A stretch of DNA of 6,044 bases from Bacteroidales bacterium (GTDB lineage: Bacteria; Bacteroidota; Bacteroidia; Bacteroidales; UBA7960): assembly GCA_007132865.1 (NCBI GenBank), contig SLNU01000364.1, positions 1 to 6,044 on the forward strand, given 5' to 3'. The position numbers were made by a program, and so were the translations under genes. Positions 1-6,044 of this stretch are shown one piece after another (the first letter of the stretch is position 1; each line of letters starts with the position of its first letter). The notes below the pieces were generated by a model, which saw only the letters and a program-made list of their open reading frames with translations, was not told where the DNA came from and ran no database searches.

Positions 1-647
1 AGATGGACGAAACACTGGATTTCAAAGTGATCGAGTTCAATAAGGAAAGCAAGAAGATCGTGGTTTCCCATACCAAGGTGTACCAGGAACCCAGGACTTC
101 TGATCGTTCCGGAGAATCCGGGGAAAGAAAATCCCGGGAGAAAACCTCCAACAAGGTGGTCAAGAAAATGAAAGACAACCTGGAGGTTACCACCCTGGGT
201 GACATCGACGTGTTGGCCAACCTTAAGTCAGAGATCGAGAAGACTGAAAAGACGGAACGTACCGCCAAGCTCGAGAAACTGGAAAAGGAGCATGCCAAAA
301 AGCAGGCCGCTGAAAAAGAAGACAAGCAGCCCGCTGAAAAGGCCGGGAAAAAGGCCGATGAATCTACCGATAAACCTGCCGGCGAATCCAAGGATGAAAC
401 CGCTGCTCAAACCGAGGGTGAAACCACCGATGAGGCCCCTGTAAGCAAGGAAGAAAAGGCTGAAGAGCCCAAGGCCGAGAAAAAAGAACCCAAGGAAAAG
501 GCTGCACCTGCAAAAAAACCCAAAACCGCCGCCGCAAAAAAGGCGGATAAGAAAGAGGAAAAAGAGGAAAAAGAGGAAGAAGGGAAAGAGGAAGAGGGAA
601 AAGCCGGTGAGGATACAGGGGAAGAACCTGCAGCAGACAAAGAGTAA
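1..647 (+). CDS. rpsA: 30S ribosomal protein S1, C-terminal part (partial at 5' end)
   Basis: This is the 3' end of the gene for ribosomal protein S1, which binds mRNA on the 30S subunit during initiation. The reading frame is open from the window edge; the ATG at 3 is probably internal. Residues 1-28 (counted from that ATG) read as the end of the last S1 RNA-binding repeat (LDFKVIEFNKESKKIVVSHT). Residues 63-80 (TLGDIDVLANLKSEIEK) match a segment I recognise from the tail of Bacteroidota S1 proteins. From about residue 80 to the TAA at 645-647 the protein is low-complexity, dominated by Lys, Glu and Ala, with short KEEKEEE-like iterations at about 184-200, and is probably disordered. A long charged tail is familiar in this phylum, but this one is extensive (about 180 residues after the last S1 repeat). 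A hairpin terminator follows 25 bp downstream. The identification is firm; the function of the tail is unknown. Confidence 0.9.
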   Translation, partial: MDETLDFKVIEFNKESKKIVVSHTKVYQEPRTSDRSGESGERKSREKTSNKVVKKMKDNLEVTTLGDIDVLANLKSEIEKTEKTERTAKLEKLEKEHAKKQAAEKEDKQPAEKAGKKADESTDKPAGESKDETAAQTEGETTDEAPVSKEEKAEEPKAEKKEPKEKAAPAKKPKTAAAKKADKKEEKEEKEEEGKEEEGKAGEDTGEEPAADKE

Positions 648-672
648 GGCTTGCCCTTGCCATTCAATAAAG

Positions 673-705
673 AACCGCTTCTCAATACAGAGGGGCGGTT
701 TTTTT
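673..705. terminator. Rho-independent terminator, probably bidirectional, between convergent genes
   Basis: The arm AACCGCTTCTC (673-683) pairs with GAGGGGCGGTT (690-700): 11 pairs, two of them G-T wobbles, closing a six-base AATACA loop. On the plus strand it is followed directly by T701-T705, a classic intrinsic terminator for rpsA. Read from the minus strand, the hairpin is followed by CTTTATTG, a weaker interrupted T run, so it may also end the convergent dehydrogenase transcript. The TAA stop of the minus-strand gene (704-706) lies in the T tract, so the two genes share this site. Confidence 0.88.
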
Positions 706-3658
706 ATTCCCCGCCGGGGTCTTTTAACAACATGTACAGGATTTCTGCAGGGTGACTGGCCTTCCTGCCTGTCCCGTCCATGATCTGCTGGCGGCAGCTT
801 GTACCCGGCGCCGCAATCAGGGTGTTGGTACCGGCCCGGCGGATGGCGGGAAACAGTTGCAGTTCCCCAATCTCCATGCTGATGGCGTAATGCTCTTTTT
901 CAAAGCCGAAGGAACCGGCCATCCCACAGCAGCCGCATTCGATCGCTTTCACAGTTGCGTTCGGGGGTATGGACAAGGCCCTGATGGAGAAGTCTACCGA
1001 TGACAGCGCCTTTTGATGGCAATGGCCATGCACCAGGATTTCCACTTGCTTTTCAGAGAACACGCCGGAATCGATGTGTCCCCTGTCAAATTCCCGGCAA
1101 AGGAATTCCTCCAGTGTTAGACAATGCCGGGCCAGCTCAAAGGCAGCCTCCCGCCATTGGGGGGATACCAGCGCAGGGTACTCATCCCTGAAGCCCAGGA
1201 TGGCCGATGGTTCTATCCCGATTATCGAACTGTCTTCCCCTGCCAGGGGTGCAAAACATGCCACATTCTTGTCCGCCACCTTCCTGGCTTGCTCCAGCAA
1301 GCCTTTGGAAATCAGGGCCCTTCCACTTTGCGGATGTCTGGCCAGGCGCACATGGTAACCCAGGCGGTTCAGAAGTAAGATGGTGCGTATTCCGACAAGG
1401 CTCTCATTGTAATTGGTAAACTCATCGCAAAATAACCAAGCAGGTCGCATGGTCTCCTTGCCACCATTGAGAATGCCTGGCTGCCTTTTTGCCCATTTCC
1501 TCAGGCTGGTCCGGGACAGGGCAGGCAGGCTGCGCTGCGGTGCAAAACCTGCGATTTTCCTGATCAGCGGGGCTGTCAGCCATCCCCTGGCCACCAGGTT
1601 GAACAACGGAGGGAAAAAGCTTCCCAAGCGGTTCATCGTGGTGTACAGTCCGATTACCTGCGTGCGAAACGAGGTCCCTTTGAGTTGATGGTGCTGGTAA
1701 AGGTATTCTGCCTTGTATTTGGCCATATCCACATTCGAAGGGCATTCTGACCGGCATCCTTTGCAGGAGAGGCAGAGTTCGAGCACCTCGAGGACCTCCC
1801 GGTGGTCGAACGGACTGAGCCGGGGGGAGTGGGTCAGGTATTCCCGCAGGATATTGGCCCGTCCCCTGGTGGTGGCATCCTCGTTCAGGCTGACATGATA
1901 GGATGGGCACATGACCCCTCCGGCCGTGTGCGGCTTGCGGCAGTCCCCTGAGCCATTGCATTTCTCCACCGCGCGCAAAAAACCACCGGCTTCAGAATAA
2001 TCGAAAAACGGCTTTATCTTCTTCTCTGCAAGTCCGGCCACATACCTCAATCCGCTTTTCATGGAAGGGGTGTCGGTGATCTTTCCCGGATTGAAGAGTT
2101 TCCCCGGATCCCAGGCGGCTTTCACTTCTTTCAGCAATGCTGCGTTTCGGGCTCCCAGCACGAGGGGAATAAACTCCCCGCGGAGCCGGCCATCCCCATG
2201 CTCCCCACTCAGTGAACCCCGGTATCGCTTTACCAGCATGGCGGTTTCCCTCGCAATCTGGTAGAATCGCTCCACATCGGCGGGGTTTTTCAGGTTCAGT
2301 ATGGGGCGCAGGTGAATCTCCCCGGTTCCGATATGGGCATAATACACACAGCTCAGATTCAGCTTGTCAAGAATCTGCTGCAGTGCATCCATAAATCCGG
2401 GAAGGTCGGCCGGCAACACCGCCATATCCTCAATTACGGCGACTGGCTTGGCGTCTCCCGGCACATTCGACAGCAATCCGAGTCCCGCTTTCCTCAGGGC
2501 CCAGACCTTGCCGGTATCCGGACCCGATAGGACCGGAAAGTGGTAGCCAAGGCTGCTTTCACGCATGCTTTTTTCCATTGCCAGGGCCTTTTGAAGGATA
2601 TCCTCCTGGCTATGACCCGCAAATTCTACCACCAGTATCGCCCCGGGATCGCCCTGCAGGAAGAAGCGGTTCTTTTTGTGGGACAAATTGGTTTTGGTGC
2701 AGTCGAGTATGACCCGGTCGATCAGCTCCACTGCGACGGGTTCATGCTCCAGGGCCTTCAGGTTGGCTTCAAATGCTTCCTTAACCGTGTGCAAGTGTAC
2801 GCACACAAGGGCCGATTTAGGGGGAGGGAGGGGTACCAGATTCAGTTTGATCTCCAGAAACAGACCGAGGGTTCCTTCCGAGCCCGCCAGCAGCCGGCAA
2901 AAATTGAAAGGTTCATCCGACTCCGTAAACACGCTGCTATTCATCAGCAGATCCAGCGCATACCCGGTATTGCGCCGCCTGATCCGTGGATCCGGGTATT
3001 CGTTCAGGATTTCCTGCCGGTTTTTTTCGTCGGATAGGCTGGTATAAGTTTGACGGTACAACTGGTTCTCCAGCCGGCTCCCGATGCACTTTCTGCGGAA
3101 GGCGTCGTTGTCAAGCGGACCGAAAAGGGCTTCTGAACCATCCGACAACAAAGCATGGATTTCCAGGGTATGGTCGCGGGTGCTGCCGTAGACCAGTGAG
3201 TGGGCCCCGCAGGCATTGTTGGCCACCATTCCCCCGATCATGCATCGGTTGGAGGTGGAGGTCTCGGGACCAAAAAACAGGCCATGGGGCTTCAGGAAGT
3301 TGTTCAGATCATCAAGGATCACCCCCGGCTCTACCCTGACCCATTTTTCCTCCGTGTTTAGTTCCAGGATGCGGTTCATGTGGCGCGAAAAGTCAAGCAC
3401 CATCCCGCCCCCAACCACCTGACCAGCCAGGGAGGTGCCGGCCGTTCGCGGAACGATGGGCAGCCGGTGTTCACGGCAGAAAGCCAGAACCTTCCGGAGA
3501 TCCTGCCTGGATTTTGGCCTGCACACAGCCTCGGGCACTTCCCTGTACACAGAGGCATCCGTGGCATAGAGCAGCCGCCACTTCATGTCATGGAACAACT
3601 CCCCGTCCAGCTCCCGGGCTAGCAGGTCAAATGGGAATACGGCAGGAGACTTCGGCAT
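704..3658 (-). CDS. YdiJ-type FAD-binding and Fe-S dehydrogenase, probable D-2-hydroxyglutarate dehydrogenase
   Basis: The 984-aa product fuses a GlcD-like flavoprotein to a GlpC/LutA-like iron-sulfur module; E. coli YdiJ has this architecture and similar length. Residues 43-280 form the PCMH-type FAD domain (PRTAGTSLAGQ at 70-80; GGMVANNACG at 142-151). Residues 280-528 are the FAD-oxidase C-terminal domain: HIGTGEIH supplies H442 and H449 and SGEHGDGRLR supplies E486 and H487, matching the metal-site pattern of D-2-hydroxyglutarate dehydrogenases, and FNPGKI closes the domain. Fe-S ligands are C567, C573, C584 and a CxxCxxCxxxCP motif at 629-640. A CCG-type domain follows (HGHCHQK at 877-883, CGCCG at 908-912, TSC at 953-955). 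No membrane helix is evident. Expected reaction: oxidation of a D-2-hydroxy acid, with electrons passed through Fe-S clusters to an unknown acceptor. The adjacent DUF1338 gene favours D-2-hydroxyglutarate over D-lactate or glycolate. The ATG start places the N-terminus as usual for the family; no Shine-Dalgarno sequence is visible. Confidence 0.85.
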   Translation of the reverse strand: MPKSPAVFPFDLLARELDGELFHDMKWRLLYATDASVYREVPEAVCRPKSRQDLRKVLAFCREHRLPIVPRTAGTSLAGQVVGGGMVLDFSRHMNRILELNTEEKWVRVEPGVILDDLNNFLKPHGLFFGPETSTSNRCMIGGMVANNACGAHSLVYGSTRDHTLEIHALLSDGSEALFGPLDNDAFRRKCIGSRLENQLYRQTYTSLSDEKNRQEILNEYPDPRIRRRNTGYALDLLMNSSVFTESDEPFNFCRLLAGSEGTLGLFLEIKLNLVPLPPPKSALVCVHLHTVKEAFEANLKALEHEPVAVELIDRVILDCTKTNLSHKKNRFFLQGDPGAILVVEFAGHSQEDILQKALAMEKSMRESSLGYHFPVLSGPDTGKVWALRKAGLGLLSNVPGDAKPVAVIEDMAVLPADLPGFMDALQQILDKLNLSCVYYAHIGTGEIHLRPILNLKNPADVERFYQIARETAMLVKRYRGSLSGEHGDGRLRGEFIPLVLGARNAALLKEVKAAWDPGKLFNPGKITDTPSMKSGLRYVAGLAEKKIKPFFDYSEAGGFLRAVEKCNGSGDCRKPHTAGGVMCPSYHVSLNEDATTRGRANILREYLTHSPRLSPFDHREVLEVLELCLSCKGCRSECPSNVDMAKYKAEYLYQHHQLKGTSFRTQVIGLYTTMNRLGSFFPPLFNLVARGWLTAPLIRKIAGFAPQRSLPALSRTSLRKWAKRQPGILNGGKETMRPAWLFCDEFTNYNESLVGIRTILLLNRLGYHVRLARHPQSGRALISKGLLEQARKVADKNVACFAPLAGEDSSIIGIEPSAILGFRDEYPALVSPQWREAAFELARHCLTLEEFLCREFDRGHIDSGVFSEKQVEILVHGHCHQKALSSVDFSIRALSIPPNATVKAIECGCCGMAGSFGFEKEHYAISMEIGELQLFPAIRRAGTNTLIAAPGTSCRQQIMDGTGRKASHPAEILYMLLKDPGGE

Positions 3659-3718
3659 TTGCAGCGCAGGTATTACATTTAAAGACTTAGCCGGGTGGAC
3701 GGCAGGAGGGGCCGGGAG

Positions 3719-3818
3719 ACTACTTGTCCCCGTCCGGGAAACTTACTTGTCCCCGTCCGGGCAACTACTTGTCATCGTCCGGGCAACTACTTGTCCCCGT
3801 CCGGGGAACTACATGCCC
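3719..3818. repeat. 22-bp tandem direct repeat array, four units plus a decayed fifth
   Basis: Four head-to-tail copies of ACTACTTGTCCCCGTCCGGG plus two variable bases occupy 3719-3740, 3741-3763, 3764-3785 and 3786-3807. Unit 2 carries one inserted T (ACTTACTT), unit 3 has TCATCG for TCCCCG, and the last two bases vary (AA, CA, CA, GA). A fifth copy decays after ACTACATGCCC (3808-3818). There are no unique spacers. Each core can fold as a short hairpin (CCC-GGAC-GGG on the minus strand); the best is TCCCC-GTCC-GGGGA at 3794-3807. The array fills much of the gap between the DUF1338 and YdiJ-type genes and would lie in their transcript if they are co-transcribed. It resembles small palindrome-containing REP-like repeats, but no transposase is in the window, so the class is an inference. 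Confidence 0.9.
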
Positions 3819-4639
3819 GGCCCGTCTTCGTCCTTTTGATAAAAATTGGTGCTTTCAAAGATCTTGTCGGCATTGGCGGCAATGAACCCGCTGTAAAGCT
3901 TCCCGCTCTTGTCGGGATAGCGCCTGGTAAACTCATAGAAACAGGCCGGGATTTCATGGATGCCGTCTGAAAACTCAAACGGCATGATCTCCGCCTTGGT
4001 GGCCGATTGCTCCAACAGCTCTTCGGCCGAGCCGTATATCTCACTGCCTGAAGCCGTATTCATCAGGTAGCCATGCTTTTTCACAAAATCGTTCACCTGC
4101 GTAAGGTCCTGAAAGCCCTTCAACCCATTCACCTTGATCGCAAAATGATTTGCCCGGAAACCATAGGTGAGGGTCCATGCTGCATATTCGCTTTCTTTCC
4201 GCAGTTCCTCATATACGTCATAAGGCAGCTTTCCCCACAGGCTTCCCCTGAATACCAGGTCCGGGTCCATGTAAGCTTCGCCGGGAAGGCTGTCCAGCCT
4301 TTCCTTTATCGTGCGCTTCAGGGACTCACTGAATCCCTCCATTAGCAGCTGGCTGATGAACACCTTTGGCGCATCCGGATCGCTGCGGTGTTCATAATGC
4401 CTGCCTAGTAGTTGCTTGGCCTTGAAGTCATAGGTTCCCCTGGCCTCATAACCATTGTCGGTGAAGATCCTGGCCACCACATCAATGTCCACACGCGGGT
4501 CGTTAAAGGTGCGCAGCGCGATGTGGTCATGGACAACCTGCTCCCCCTCCCGGGTGAACAAGTCGTGTATCCTTTTTGCAGAAGGATTCTGGGTGCTGTA
4601 GGCCTCCCAGAAACGGTCAAATATTGAATGGATTTTCAT
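3809..4639 (-). CDS. DUF1338 / HglS-family 2-oxoadipate dioxygenase/decarboxylase (putative)
   Basis: The 276-aa product belongs to the DUF1338 family, Fe(II) enzymes of the VOC fold. The characterised member, Pseudomonas putida HglS, converts 2-oxoadipate plus O2 to D-2-hydroxyglutarate and CO2 in lysine catabolism. Numbering from the ATG at 4639, H39 and R43 (DHIALRTF) have the His-x3-Arg spacing of the first iron ligand and substrate arginine of HglS; H165 (RANHFAIKV) and E236 (CFYEFTRRY) fit the other two ligands. The protein is much shorter than the approximately 460-aa HglS and lacks its extra C-terminal part. An upstream TTG (4672) would add 11 residues, but it overlaps a likely -7 box, and MKIHSIFDRFW is a natural start. 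The leader is A-rich with no Shine-Dalgarno sequence. The TAG stop (3809-3811) lies in the decayed last copy of the 22-bp repeat. The YdiJ-type gene follows 150 bp downstream. Family assignment is strong; substrate is inferred. Confidence 0.83.
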   Translation of the reverse strand: MKIHSIFDRFWEAYSTQNPSAKRIHDLFTREGEQVVHDHIALRTFNDPRVDIDVVARIFTDNGYEARGTYDFKAKQLLGRHYEHRSDPDAPKVFISQLLMEGFSESLKRTIKERLDSLPGEAYMDPDLVFRGSLWGKLPYDVYEELRKESEYAAWTLTYGFRANHFAIKVNGLKGFQDLTQVNDFVKKHGYLMNTASGSEIYGSAEELLEQSATKAEIMPFEFSDGIHEIPACFYEFTRRYPDKSGKLYSGFIAANADKIFESTNFYQKDEDGPGM

Positions 4640-4660
4640 ATCAGCTTTTTTTATGTTTAC

Positions 4661-4689
4661 CAAATATCGCAATTTTTCCTGCCCTTTAA
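4661..4689 (-). promoter_or_regulatory. Possible Bacteroidota-type promoter for the DUF1338 gene
   Basis: On the minus strand GATATTTG (4668-4661) matches the TAnnTTTG -7 consensus at every fixed position except the first. A TTA (4689-4687) lies 18 bases upstream of it, roughly where the -33 TTG is expected. Transcription would begin near 4655, giving a leader of about 15 A-rich bases before the ATG at 4639. This supports the ATG over the upstream TTG. The -33 match is weak, and the gene could also be read from the upstream membrane-protein gene 77 bp away. Confidence 0.4.
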
Positions 4690-4716
4690 CCGCTTGGTGC
4701 TGAAGCCCGGCTGATC

Positions 4717-5172
4717 TTAGTTTTCGTTGCGGGGCTCCTCAGGCGAATAATTATTCAGGCTTCTCAGCATGGCCAGGGTCAACAAGGGGAAAACCAATGT
4801 GAACACCACTTTGATCCAGGTGGCCGTATAAAGCCCTGATAGGATAAAAAACCAGATCAGCGAAAGAAAAACAATGTCCAGTGTGATTACCAGGCTATTG
4901 CCCGGCTCCTTCTTCATCCAGCGGGGATAGGGCAGCGCTTCGTATTTCAGGGCTTTGGCCTTCAGCAGGCGGTAGGTGATGACCACCCAGGTCACTGGCA
5001 TGACAAAGCCGATGACAAAGCCCGCCAGTCTGAGGTCAAAATACCCAAAGGAATACAGAAACCCAATGATTGTTTGCCCGAAGAAGGCCACCCTGAAATT
5101 GGCCGGATTGCCTACGGAGGCATGGACCAGGGAGGACAGCACAGGGTGGATGGAAATTTTGTTTTCTGACAT
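4717..5172 (-). CDS. Small four-helix integral membrane protein, unknown function
   Basis: I do not recognise the family of this 151-aa protein. Hydrophobic stretches at about residues 28-46, 48-69, 94-117 and 119-137 suggest two helical hairpins in the inner membrane. They are separated by a positively charged loop at about 70-92 (RLLKAKALKYEALPYPRWMKK) that should face the cytoplasm. The N-terminal 27 residues are polar with no signal peptide, and the C-terminus is acidic (SPEEPRNEN). No catalytic or metal-binding pattern is visible. The ATG at 5172 is preceded by an AT-rich leader without a Shine-Dalgarno sequence. The gene lies 77 bp upstream of the DUF1338 gene in the same direction, so read-through is possible, but a promoter-like sequence in the gap argues for separate expression. 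It is divergent from the outer-membrane protein gene, 52 bp away. It is probably a real gene given its length, hydrophobic pattern and fit between neighbours. Confidence 0.75.
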   Translation of the reverse strand: MSENKISIHPVLSSLVHASVGNPANFRVAFFGQTIIGFLYSFGYFDLRLAGFVIGFVMPVTWVVITYRLLKAKALKYEALPYPRWMKKEPGNSLVITLDIVFLSLIWFFILSGLYTATWIKVVFTLVFPLLTLAMLRSLNNYSPEEPRNEN

Positions 5173-5224
5173 ACACGTTTAACAAAATGCTATATTTACA
5201 AGCGAAATTACAAAAACGAAACCA
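5173..5224. promoter_or_regulatory. Divergent intergenic promoter region
   Basis: This 52-bp AT-rich gap separates two genes that start on opposite strands, so promoters for both must lie in or beside it. On the plus strand TATATTTA (5191-5198) matches the TAnnTTTG -7 consensus at all but the last base. It sits 26 bp before the ATG at 5225 and leaves a short A-rich leader (GAAATTACAAAAACGAAACC). I see no TTG at the expected -33 position. On the minus strand TAGCATTTTG (5192-5183) and TAATTTCG (5210-5203) are only loose matches. No Shine-Dalgarno sequence precedes either start. Confidence 0.45.
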
Positions 5225-6044
5225 ATGAACCATTGTATCCGGTTGTCTAAATACCACCTGGTCGTGCTGACCGCTCTTTTCTTGATCGCAAAGGCAGCTT
5301 ATTCCGAAAATCCGCCTGCCGGGCTTCCTGCACCGGAAGGGGACGAGGCCGTGAAAACCGGCTGGACCTTTGGGGCCTTGCCTGCCTTGTCCTATAATTC
5401 AGACCTGGGATTCCAATACGGTGCGCTTATCAACCTGTTCTATTTCGGGGACGGCACCACCTACCCCAAGTACATGCATTCCCTCTATGCAGAGGTGAGT
5501 CGCTATACCAAGGGAAGCGGCATCAACCGATTGTTTTATGATTCGGAATACCTGATCCCCAACATTCGGATTACCTCAGATCTGAGCTTTCTTACCGAGA
5601 AAGCCCTCGACTTCTACGGGTTCAATGGCTACGACGCACCCTATAATTCTGCCTATGAAGACGAGAGCGATCCGTTGTACATCTCCAGGATGTTTTACCG
5701 GCACGAGCGTGAAATGTTCCGTTTTACGACGGATTTCCAGGGGGCCATCACCGGACGGGAATTCCGGTGGATCGCAGGATTCGGTGTTCTTCACAACCGG
5801 GTGGGATCGGTCGATATCGATGCACTGAACAAGGGAAAGGATCCGGAGGATATGTTGCCTGATGAGCCGGGCCTGTATGACAAATACGTCGAATGGGGCT
5901 TTATCGGGGAAAATGAGCGGGATGGGGGCTGGAACAACCACCTGAAACTTGGGCTGGTTTATGACACAAGGGATTTTGAACCCCACCCGATGAAAGGGGT
6001 GTGGACCGAGCTGGTGCTGTTTGCCGCTCCCAAATTTCTGGGCA
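5225..6044 (+). CDS. Omp85/BamA-TamA-type surface-antigen outer-membrane protein (partial at 3' end)
   Basis: The frame runs from the ATG at 5225 to the window edge without a stop (273 codons), so the 3' end is missing. Residues 1-27 form a signal peptide: Arg and Lys near the start, a hydrophobic core LVVLTALFLIA, and likely cleavage after AKA or AAYS. The mature part goes almost directly into beta-barrel-like sequence (GWTFGALPALSYNSDLGFQYGA, residues 46-67), with alternating aromatic strands and acidic loops. VYDTRDFEPHPMKG (245-258) is the DTRD...P-x-x-G signature seen in Omp85/bacterial surface antigen barrels. No POTRA domains precede the barrel, as in the shorter barrel-only relatives common in Bacteroidota. 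It should be an outer-membrane protein exported by Sec; a transport or assembly role cannot be read from the sequence. Start choice rests on the signal peptide and the -7-like box upstream. Confidence 0.8.
   Translation, partial: MNHCIRLSKYHLVVLTALFLIAKAAYSENPPAGLPAPEGDEAVKTGWTFGALPALSYNSDLGFQYGALINLFYFGDGTTYPKYMHSLYAEVSRYTKGSGINRLFYDSEYLIPNIRITSDLSFLTEKALDFYGFNGYDAPYNSAYEDESDPLYISRMFYRHEREMFRFTTDFQGAITGREFRWIAGFGVLHNRVGSVDIDALNKGKDPEDMLPDEPGLYDKYVEWGFIGENERDGGWNNHLKLGLVYDTRDFEPHPMKGVWTELVLFAAPKFLG

Noticed and set aside
1..644. Charged tail as a separate histone-like or TolA-like protein starting at the ATG at 3
   Set aside because: The first 28 residues are the end of an S1 repeat and the frame is open to the window edge, so it is the C-terminus of S1.
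1422..1961. 179-codon minus-strand open frame inside the dehydrogenase gene
   Set aside because: It is an out-of-frame shadow of the YdiJ-type gene, whose Fe-S motifs across this stretch are intact and in the main frame.
2540..3037. 165-codon plus-strand open frame antisense to the dehydrogenase gene
   Set aside because: It lies opposite well-conserved FAD-domain coding sequence and resembles no known protein; GC-rich antisense frames of this length arise by chance.
3719..3818. CRISPR array
   Set aside because: The 22-23 bp units abut each other with no unique spacers, there are only four, and no cas genes are in the window.
3695..4044. Open frames on both strands running through the repeat array
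   Set aside because: They are low-complexity translations of the repeat or shadows of the DUF1338 gene, with no family resemblance or start context.
4640..4672. TTG start at 4672 adding 11 residues (MRYLVNIKKAD) to the DUF1338 protein
   Set aside because: The ATG at 4639 gives a natural family N-terminus, and the extension's codons overlap a likely -7 promoter box (4661-4668).
4690..4710. Possible terminator after the membrane-protein gene (GCTT...AAGC inverted repeat)
   Set aside because: Only four base pairs form and no T run follows on the minus strand.
5576..5986. 136-codon minus-strand open frame antisense to the outer-membrane protein gene
   Set aside because: The plus-strand frame has a signal peptide and a DTRD barrel motif; the antisense frame has no recognisable features.

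Overview
The window looks like chromosomal DNA from a free-living member of the Bacteroidota. The evidence is the Bacteroidota-type C-terminus of ribosomal protein S1, A-rich leaders without Shine-Dalgarno sequences, two plausible -7 boxes resembling the phylum's TAnnTTTG promoter, and an Omp85-like outer-membrane protein of a kind common in the phylum. I cannot name a genus.

Layout, left to right. (1) The 3' end of rpsA (+) ends at 647 with a very long Lys/Glu/Ala-rich tail. (2) A strong hairpin terminator at 673-705 separates it from a convergent gene. (3) A 984-aa flavin/iron-sulfur dehydrogenase of the YdiJ type lies on the minus strand (704-3658). (4) A 150-bp gap holds four near-identical 22-23 bp direct repeats plus a decayed fifth copy. 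(5) A DUF1338/HglS-type non-haem iron enzyme lies on the minus strand (3809-4639), followed by (6) a small four-helix membrane protein, also minus (4717-5172). (7) A 52-bp divergent promoter region leads to (8) the N-terminal part of an Omp85/surface-antigen beta-barrel protein (+), cut by the window end.

The most informative point is the pairing of (5) and (3). In Pseudomonas putida, DUF1338 enzyme HglS converts 2-oxoadipate to D-2-hydroxyglutarate, and a YdiJ-family dehydrogenase oxidises D-2-hydroxyglutarate to 2-oxoglutarate, as consecutive late steps of lysine (2-aminoadipate) catabolism. Both types of enzyme are encoded here side by side in the same direction, and both keep their diagnostic metal-binding residues. 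The inference is a compact two-gene module that feeds 2-oxoadipate into the TCA cycle. The other genes have no evident link to it. No gene-free stretch exceeds 300 bp.
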